From: Corella eumyota
Taxonomy: Eukaryota; Chordata; Ascidiacea; Phlebobranchia; Corellidae
NCBI GenBank assembly: GCA_963082875.1
Contig: OY720100.1
Location: 16,702,591-16,766,590, forward strand
Length of the DNA: 64,000 bases
Reading direction: 5' to 3'
Shown piece by piece: positions 57,135 through 64,000 of the stretch (positions are counted from its first letter, which is position 1; each line of letters starts with the position of its first letter). The notes under the pieces were generated by a model. The model was not told where the DNA came from, did not search any database, and saw only the letters and a list, made by a program, of their open reading frames with translations. Both the position numbers and the translations under genes were made by a program.

Positions 57135-57569
57135 TTAGTATTGGAAAGGGGCATCACTTCTAAAATTGGGTTTAAACTTTTTATCATTGGTCGAAATCTT
57201 TTTAAGTTCCTCAACTTTTTGTAGATAATCAATTGTATTATCCCCCATACATTCCTCTTCTAGACCATATAAATTATCATGCAGATGATGTGACATCCTT
57301 AAAATGTCAGTATTTTTCTTGAAATATTCCTTCACAGGATTTATATCCATTTCTTTTAAATCAACATCTAATAGAATGTAAGAACCTTTCGTCTGTTTTC
57401 CATGCATGGATGATTTTATTGTGTATGGAAGATGACGGTCTCCTAAACTTTGAATTTTTCGGACGTTGTGTCCGCTTTTTAATAATCCAGAAATTGTGTC
57501 TTTGATTATTTGAACTTTTGTTGCCCTGTCTGTTAGTCTTAAGATAAGTGATAACTCATAGCAAGGCAT
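57135..57569 (-). CDS. MRPS6: Mitochondrial small ribosomal subunit protein bS6m (MRPS6)
   Basis: Intronless 144-residue protein, slightly longer than human MRPS6 (about 125). It begins MPCYELSLILR, the usual start of this family, with LPYTIKSSMHGKQTKGSYI in the centre matching the bS6 fold and a lysine-rich tail ending DAPFQY. It should act in the mitochondrial 28S ribosomal subunit. No cleavable presequence is obvious, as in other MRPS6 proteins, which keep the conserved N terminus. The start is fixed by the conserved MPxYE. It lies 268 bp upstream of TBL2 on the same strand. Confidence 0.92.
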   Translation of the reverse strand: MPCYELSLILRLTDRATKVQIIKDTISGLLKSGHNVRKIQSLGDRHLPYTIKSSMHGKQTKGSYILLDVDLKEMDINPVKEYFKKNTDILRMSHHLHDNLYGLEEECMGDNTIDYLQKVEELKKISTNDKKFKPNFRSDAPFQY

Positions 57570-59629
57570 TATTACTTTACTACCTTAATACAAAAAACTA
57601 ACAAAAATATTAAATTGTTAAACTTAAAAAGTCAAAAAACGTTAATAAAAATTCCTGAAAACACTTGCAAACTTCTGTTTTAAACAATTCTAAATTGTTA
57701 CTTTTCATATAATACACCTTTTTTATTGCAAATATAACTTAAATTTAGACTAAACAACAAAATATATTTTGCAAAATTCTATAAAATGACACGTGTTATC
57801 AAATTGTAATATATCTAAACAAAATTCATAACTAACTTGTGACAAAATACCTAAGATATTTTAAAATGATTCCATTATATCTTATATCGTGTTATATTTT
57901 ATGTATGCTCGATTTATTTTATTTGGAAAGCCTAACCCTGGTTTTCTCTAACCCTAATCGAGCCGAAGCCCTAGCTCATAAGATTTTCGAAAAAGCTAGC
58001 TGCATTCGTGACGTCACGATATTTCGCGTGAATTTTAAATTGCTTTTAAGTAATAAATACAACATTTTATTAATTTTTTTTATTTTTACCTTTTCTAAAT
58101 AAATTTAGGCTACTTTTTTTTAACATTTATTTTAATATATCCAGATTTTGTAAATTCTAAAAAAATTAAATATTGAGGATAACCGAAAAACTGTATACAG
58201 CTCATTATGCAGGAGTTTTTTAACCCCCCATTCACAAAAACTACCATGTAAAACTCATTGTAAATACATTATTACTTACATTGTACCTTAATATACCCCC
58301 TCAATACACTTCTTAGACTTTCAAACCTGTAAATAATAAACTGCTGGGGTCTTAATGTTCCTTTTTTAGTTTTTTAAAAATGTGTGCTACATTTATTCTT
58401 TAATTTCTTAAACATTTTTTAATGGATTCTTCTACCATTTTAAATATATTTCTAATTGGACCCAGACTAGGATATTATGTATTAATTTGTACATGCTTTT
58501 CGCATAAATAAATACTTGTTAATTAAATATTTAACTGGGTATGAATAACTGTAATGAGAGACTATATTTTGCATGGTATTTAATGGGTATTGGCCAATTT
58601 TAAAATATTTCCATGACTTTAGGACTAATTTTGTGTTATTTCTAATTCTAATTTGACAACTATTAAGTTATTTATCATGTTTCGAATCAATTTTAGGTAA
58701 ATTTTTCATGTTAATTGGACAAAAATCGGGTTATTTTCTATGTTCGGGCCAATTTTAAATTATTTTAATGTTAATTGGGCAAAAATTATGTTATTTTCCA
58801 TTTTTCGGGCCAATAATTAGTTATTTTTTATGTTAATTGGACAAATTTTAAGTTATTTTGTATGTTTCTGGCCAATAAAAAGTAATTTTTCATGGTAATT
58901 GGACAAATTTTAAGTTATTTTCTATGTTTTGGGCCAATAAAAAGTAATTTTTCATGGTAATTTGACAAATTTTAAGTTATTTTCTGTTTTGGGCCAATAA
59001 AAAGTTATTTTTTATGTTAATTGGACAAATTTCAAGTTATTTTCTATGTTCGGGCCAATAAAAGTTATTTTTCATGTTAATTGGACAAATTTCAAGTTCA
59101 TTTTTTAATGTTTCTGGCCAGTTTTTAAAAGATATTCATGGCAGAATAGGATAGTTCGAAGTAAAAGAATAAAAACTTATTTTTTTCATTTGTATTTTGA
59201 CATGGCACGAGAGAAAAAGTACGAAGTGAAAAGCAATTGCATTACACACTATACAAAGAGTAAAAATATTTATAATTTACAATGAAAAAATGGTTAATAA
59301 ATTCAGTTACTACTAGACAATAAAAATGACAATACATTAAATAAATGAAAAAGCTAAATTGAAAAGAAATATAAAAATACAATACACTGAATAAAAAATT
59401 GAATAAATACAGTACAATAATTGAAGTAATAAAATAAATTACAAGTACGAAAAATATTGCAAAAAAATAGAAATAGGTTTTTATGTATAAAAAAATTATA
59501 GGTTTTTATGTATAAAAAAATTAGTAAATTCGCAGTACGAAATTATAGAAAAATAAATAACATATAAAGTACACAAAAAATTAGCTGTGTTTTAGAATTA
59601 ATGTCCAGTTTTTAATACAGCAGTTATGT
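57570..59629. other. Gene-free DNA upstream of MRPS6
   Basis: It contains the presumed MRPS6 5' flank, with a TGACGTCA at 58009-58016 in a patch less AT-rich than its surroundings (57940-58020). A minisatellite follows at 58.56-59.11 kb, then A-rich low-complexity DNA. No convincing exon. Confidence 0.45.
58560..59115 (+). repeat. Minisatellite, ~60-bp unit, about 9 copies
   Basis: Units combine AATTGGACAAATTTTAAGTT, ATTTTCTATGTTTTGGGCCA and ATAAAAAGTAATTTTTCATG with variation. Copies are imperfect, so the array is probably old. Confidence 0.8.
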
Positions 59630-59869
59630 TTATACAGTGTAAACTTTTACAGTTAAATGTTCATGTCTGTTTGTACAGTTAATTACTGTACATGGGAATA
59701 TCGAACCCTCTTTTAATTGGGTTGGCTGATCCTTAGAAAAATTGGCTGACTGGCCCCTCGGAAAAACGACCGCTTGTCCCTTTGGAAAGGCGGAATGACT
59801 GGCCCCTTTGGAAAAGCGGAATGGTTGACCCCTTGTTAAGAATGGTATGTATGCTCTCGATCTTTTTTT
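59630..59869 (-). CDS. Possible terminal exon with nine-residue repeats (uncertain)
   Basis: On the minus strand an acceptor-like TATTATTTTACAG precedes 240 bp that stay open in the frame starting at the acceptor, giving 79 residues from KKRSRAYIPFLTRGQPF to HEHLTVKVYTV and a stop. The middle is a protein-level repeat of about nine residues: FSKGASHSA, FPKGQAVV, FPRGQSAN, FSKDQ. It is less AT-rich than its surroundings. I do not recognise it, and it could be a minisatellite that is open by chance. A possible preceding exon is 60042-60012 (FWLSSKTSGF, phase compatible). Confidence 0.3.
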   Translation of the reverse strand, partial: KKRSRAYIPFLTRGQPFRFSKGASHSAFPKGQAVVFPRGQSANFSKDQPTQLKEGSIFPCTVINCTNRHEHLTVKVYTV

Positions 59870-60039
59870 CTGTAAAATAATAAGGATTAGAAATTTGCTT
59901 ACAAATATTAAAAGTGTGGTTGTGACTATTTGATCGTGTTATGTTGTGTTTCGTTTAAATTAAGATAAAGTTATATACTTGTTTTGTGTTGGTGACGTTT
60001 TAAAAAAGGTTTTATACAAACCCAGAAGTTTTGCTCGAC

Positions 60040-60890
60040 AACCAGAATCTAAAAATAAAGAACAAAGTTAGTATTTGTTTATGGTAATCTACCCTGCGGG
60101 AAAAATAAAAAAATGTTAGATTGAAGTTTTCTTTTAACAGGAACTCTAAAAATAAAGAACAAGTTAAAATTGGCCAAAAACAAATCGACGAGATCTGCAG
60201 ATTTTCAACCGGCATCTAAAAATAAAAAACAGAATGTTTAAATTTGTTTTTGGTAATCTAACTTGAAAAAAAAGCCTGTAAAAAATGGTTAGTTTGGTTT
60301 TAGTTTTTTAAAGGCCCCTGAAAAAAAATATAATTTGGTTAGTAATGCCCCTGTAAAGAAATAAAACGAATGGTTAAAAGGTAGAAGGAAAAAAGAAACG
60401 CCTGCAAAAAAGGGTTAGTTTGGTTTTAGTTTTTAAAGGCCCCTGAAAAAAAATATAATTTGGTTAGTAATGCCCCTGTAAAGAAATAAAGTGAATGGTT
60501 AAAAGATGTAAAAAATTGGTTTAAAGGTAGAAGGAAATAAGAATAGCCTGCAAAAAAGGTAAGTTTGGTTTTAGTTTTTAAAGGCACCTGAAAAAAATAC
60601 ATGATTTGGTTAGTAATGCCCCTGTAAAAAAATAAAGTTACTGGTTAAGAGGCCCCTGTGGAAGTAAAAAAATGGTTTAAAGGTAGAAGGAAAAAAGAAT
60701 AGCCTGCAAAAAAGGTAAGTTTGGTTTTAGTTTTTAAAGGCCCCTAAAAAAAATATAATTTGGTTAGTAATGCCCCTGTAAAATAATAAAACGAATGGTT
60801 AAGAGGCCCCTGTGGAGGTAAATATTAGATTTAAAGGTAGAAGGAAATAAGAAACGCCTGCAAAAAATAAAAGAGAAAGAAATTTAAAAT
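60040..60890 (-). repeat. Minisatellite with 3'-splice-site-like units
   Basis: Units of about 124-154 bp. On the minus strand they read GGGCATTACTAACC, then AAATTATATTTTTTTTCAG and GGGCCTTTAAAAACTAAAAC. GGGCATTACTAACC begins near 60352, 60476, 60622 and 60776. Each unit thus shows a branch-site-like sequence, a pyrimidine tract and CAG|G, but I see no matching GTAAG donors on that strand. A related block at 60040-60240 repeats TTCTTTATTTTTAG. Confidence 0.7.
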
Positions 60891-61119
60891 TTTTGTGTTT
60901 TTTCTGCATGTTTATTTAATTTTGTGTTTACTGTGTATGTTATTTTGGGCTCCGTCCACAAAATTTATAATTTTTTAGTTTGGATTTCCATTTACGAAAT
61001 TATATATGCTTTATATCGGGCTACGCCCACGAAATTAGATAATTTATGTTGGGTTCCAACCCACACACACACTTAGGTTTAGGGCAAATAAAATACAGTT
61101 AATATACACACATAAATAT

Positions 61120-61865
61120 TATAAACCACACATAGGCCTAGTTTTCTAAAATCTAGATTTCTAAATATTTTATATATACTTTACTTGCGCAAAACATCTA
61201 AAAAACCATTAAACAGTCCCATTTAAAATAATTATGATTACACATATAAACCTAAACACACTTGGGACTGTGTCAACTACACACTTTTAAAGCGCAAAAT
61301 TATGAGTTGTTTACCAGTCATAAAATAGAAAGAAGACACGAGATACTACAAACTTTTAACCCGTGAAAAAACTTTAAAAGCGCTGATTTATGCAGTACAT
61401 ATAAGAAATAGGCACGTGAAAACCTACAGCCCTACAGACCTGAAGCTTTATAGCCCACCTTTAGTTGAATGAGGTCCCGAGACTATTTTTTAAGTTCGTC
61501 AAGTTGAAGTGAGGTCCTGAGACTATTTTAGAGTTCTTCCTTTGCATAAAATACACATTAAACACACATAGGCCTAGTTTTATAAAACATATTGTATATT
61601 CTATATATTACATGCGCCAAAACATCTAAAAAACCATTAAACAGTCCCGTTTAATATAATTATGATCACACACAAAAACTTAAACACACTTGGGACTGTA
61701 TCAACTATCAACATTTACAGCGCAAAATTATGAGTTTTTTTTTCAGTCACAAAATAAAAATAGACACGTGAAAAACTTTTAACCCGTAAAATTTTAAGCG
61801 CTTGATTTATGATTTGATTATTATTCACAAAATAAAAAGAGTATAGTCACGTAAAAACCTACAAC
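61120..61865. repeat. Two direct copies of a ~210-bp block, 437 bp apart
   Basis: Copy 1 (about 61130-61345) and copy 2 (about 61567-61770) share ACACATAGGCCTAGTTTT, AACATCTAAAAAACCATTAA, ACAGTCCC(A/G)TTTAA and CGCAAAATTATGAGTT. Both are followed by a GAGGTCC(C/T)GAG-type or AAAACCTACA segment, so the duplicated block may be longer. Confidence 0.7.
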
Positions 61866-62119
61866 CCTACAGACCTGGTATAATTATTAAATAAAGGTCC
61901 TGAGTTTGCAAAATGATCCAATCTAGTCCATAGTTGTCTTAACTTCTCCCTTGCTAGTTGCAAGGGAGACTTAATAAAACTTCCATCCTTTTTCCATTCC
62001 TCCAATTCCTGCCATTATCTTTTTCCTCCAATCATATAATCCAAATATAATCCAACTTCTTCTATATAAAAAATATTGTTTAGAAAAATAGTATAAGACA
62101 CTAAACCCTACTTAATAAT

Positions 62120-62335
62120 AATTTTAAATTTATGATATGTCAATTTATGCCAAAATATTTAAGTTATGTCATTTTTTATTTCTTTGTGCCAATTGTATTA
62201 AATTATGTCACTTTTTGTGCCAAATATTGCCAATATACATTGTTTTTTTTAGTTTGTGCCAATAATTTTAAATTATGTCAATTTTTAAATTTTTGTGCCA
62301 GATTTTAATTTATGCCTTAAGTACAGTTATTTTTA
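62120..62335. repeat. Degenerate tandem repeat, ATGTCA/GTGCCA units
   Basis: Alternating TTAAATTATGTCA and TTTTTGTGCCA motifs at irregular spacing, four or five units. No coding potential seen. Confidence 0.55.
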
Positions 62336-62533
62336 TAGCCTAAATACCTCGTTTTACTACTTTGTGGAAGTACCTGCGCATCAACACAGGTTTAATCATG
62401 TTTGAAAATTTTTAGTTAAATATATATAAAAAAATTATCGATTATGTTTTGCTAACTTGAAACTAACATTTATGATTTTTTTGAAATTTTTTTTAAATAT
62501 TTATCGTAATAACCAAATAAAAGTTCACAAACC

Positions 62534-62797
62534 TTGAGCAGTGTTCGGAAAACTTCGTCGTTCAAGATGTTCTTCAAAAGCTTCACTAACTTCTCTGAAA
62601 AAAAAATTAAATAACATTTTAAAATTAAATATTTGAAAATTTTATAAAAACTTTTGCTAACATATTTATTTTCTATTAATAACTGCTTATAATATGCCAC
62701 ACTTATTACAATTAACGATAAAAAAAATAAACTTTAAAGCACTAACAAAAACGCGTCTACTCACCTCGAAAGTCCATCTAGAAAGAACTAGAATTCC
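62534..62797 (-). CDS. Possible first two exons of an unknown minus-strand gene
   Basis: Reading the minus strand, ATGGACTTTCGAG at about 62777-62765 is followed by donor GTGAGT. A strong acceptor TTTTTTTTTCAG precedes an exon at about 62595-62534 that ends CTCAAG|GTTTGT. Joined in frame they give MDFREKLVKLLKN and ILNDEVFRTLLK, an amphipathic, helix-like start. A third candidate begins after TTGATGCGCAG near 62372. I recognise no family. It may be the 5' end of a gene that includes the 59630-59869 exon, or chance. Confidence 0.3.
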
Positions 62798-63825
62798 GAT
62801 TCCAATTCAAATTTGCCACGAAACACTAAGTCACGTGACTCTGCACGTGTTCAGTGACCCTGTGTGTGCGTGCACGACGCGCTTACAGTGGAAAGCGCTT
62901 TCCAAACTGTCAATCAAAATATACTTGCTTAAATTTTCTAAACAAATTAATAAATTGTTAATTTTACTTCATTAACTAATAACTTGATATAATATCTAAA
63001 TGTTTAATTAATTTTTATTTAATATTTGCAACAATTAACGTCTTAATTAACGACTAAACAGTTGACGCGTGCGTTAACAATGCGCACTGTCTCGCAACAG
63101 AATTTCTGATTATGATGCAAAGAAGACGCACTAATTATGACGTAACATTCCCTCGCTTAATTAAAGAGGATTGCGCCATTACAGCTGGATTCAGCTGCAT
63201 TTTATAACCTTATTTGGTAACAAAATCTCTGTTCGTATTTTCAAAAAACCCGGGACCTCGTGGTAAAGGAATTTCTCGGGGAGACGCAGTAATTATAAAT
63301 TCCTTGCGCCTCGCTTAATGGAAAATTTTAAGTTCCTATGCTTTATAACAGATCTAGTTGAGTAATAGTTAATTATATTATCATTCTTTATAAATTTAAA
63401 ACACCAAAATCCATTGTTTGTTAGTGTTTCTATAAATTTGTATTAATCTTTTATACATGTATAACCTAAAATAAAGTTTTTTAATTATTTTTATTTATTT
63501 TTTACGGTAAATTTAACAATGAAAAAAGCAAAAATAAAATAACTTTTGGTCGTGCCTTTTTGCTTACATCCGGGAGTGTTAAATAGCGCCGATATTTTAG
63601 ATTTTACAAGAAAAAAACAGTTTTAACATAAAATTTTAGTGCTAAAAAATATTTTTATTATTACATGACGTCACAATATTAGTTTTGTTACGTATTTCTT
63701 ACAGAAATGGAAATCCTATTACTTTATAAAAAAGGCACGACCTCTTTTTAGTGGTAACTTGTTAAATAAGTTTAAATAGAAATCCAAAAAAGGTGCTATA
63801 AATATATATATATTTTTTGTATATA
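62798..63825. other. Intergenic DNA at the right edge
   Basis: It includes GC-richer patches near 62820-62890 and 63060-63280 that could be promoter-proximal (for example CAGCTGGATTCAGCTGC near 63183). No exon is supported. A MITE-like element at 63549-63743 is listed separately. Confidence 0.4.
63549..63743. mobile_element. MITE-like element with 14-bp terminal inverted repeats
   Basis: GGTCGTGCCTTTTT at 63549-63562 is perfectly inverted as AAAAAGGCACGACC at about 63730-63743, enclosing about 195 bp of AT-rich DNA without coding capacity. This is the shape of a small non-autonomous DNA transposon. I could not define a clear target-site duplication. Confidence 0.55.
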
Positions 63826-64000
63826 TCTTTATTCTCGATGTGGGAAGGTCGAATGCGCGACCCAAACATAGAGTAACAACAGTTATCCCGACCCAGTCTC
63901 GAGTTGCCTTTTAGCAGTTTGGGATATTATAGATTATTATTTTTCGATAATTAAGCTGCTGATTAAGTGTTGGCTCAGCAGAAGTCCATGCCGTTTATAG
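63826..64000 (-). repeat. SINE-A, cut by the window end
   Basis: Tail complement TCTTTATTCTCGATGTGGGA, then CCCGACCCAGTCTCGAGTTG and CTGATTAAGTGTTGGCTCAG; the tRNA-like head lies beyond base 64000. Confidence 0.8.

Noticed and set aside
57839-58102. 87-residue plus-strand open frame upstream of MRPS6
   Set aside because: Hydrophobic, AT-driven composition with no family resemblance. The GC-richer centre with TGACGTCA looks more like MRPS6 promoter DNA.
61921-62060. Possible retroelement coding fragment on the minus strand (WRKKIMAGIGGMEKGWKF)
   Set aside because: Only about 29 residues are open and no known motif is recognisable, so I do not claim a transposon gene here.

Overview
This window looks like nuclear DNA of a tunicate, most likely a Ciona species. 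It is very AT-rich, its genes are compact with many short introns, it carries many tRNA-derived SINE copies, and several genes have a 3'-splice-site-like AG just upstream of the start codon, as expected for spliced-leader trans-splicing. All protein calls come from my own translation and from remembered family sequences; no database was searched. There are no bacterial, phage or CRISPR features and no recognisable retrovirus-like or Polinton-like element.

Layout. (1) 1-14785, minus: a p190-type RhoGAP (ARHGAP35/ARHGAP5). Eighteen exons are visible (about 1,015 residues); the C-terminal RhoGAP domain lies beyond base 1. (2) 15807-19856, plus: cathepsin C, complete in 8 exons, head to head with p190. 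(3) 21299-22922, plus: a Rab19/43-type GTPase, 3 exons. (4) 25789-31795, plus: a plakin-repeat protein with two or more phase-compatible first exons, one encoding a transmembrane segment and one a coiled coil. (5) 31796-41981: about 10 kb without a supported gene, rich in repeats. (6) 41982-51697, plus: a RasGRP exchange factor in 17 exons (1,036 residues), with a minor-spliceosome AT-AC intron inside the REM domain. (7) 52691-56866, minus: TBL2, complete in 9 exons, tail to tail with RasGRP. (8) 57135-57569, minus: mitochondrial ribosomal protein S6, 268 bp upstream of TBL2 on the same strand and a possible operon partner. (9) 57.6-64 kb: minisatellites and duplicated blocks, with a few uncertain minus-strand exons.

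Three dispersed repeat families recur. SINE-A is about 275 bp with a tRNA-like head. SINE-B is a second tRNA-like family of about 130-170 bp. R3 is a family of about 170-200 bp without a tRNA-like head. One SINE-A copy in a p190 intron has a 23-unit minisatellite expanded inside it.

The genes are mostly unrelated housekeeping, signalling and cytoskeletal genes. The only functional groupings suggested by layout are the divergent p190/cathepsin C pair and the MRPS6-TBL2 pair. The points most worth checking are the AT-AC intron in RasGRP, the alternative first exons of the plakin-repeat gene, the excess of TGACGTCA palindromes, the higher-order minisatellite inside a SINE, and the splice-site-like minisatellite near 60.3-60.9 kb.
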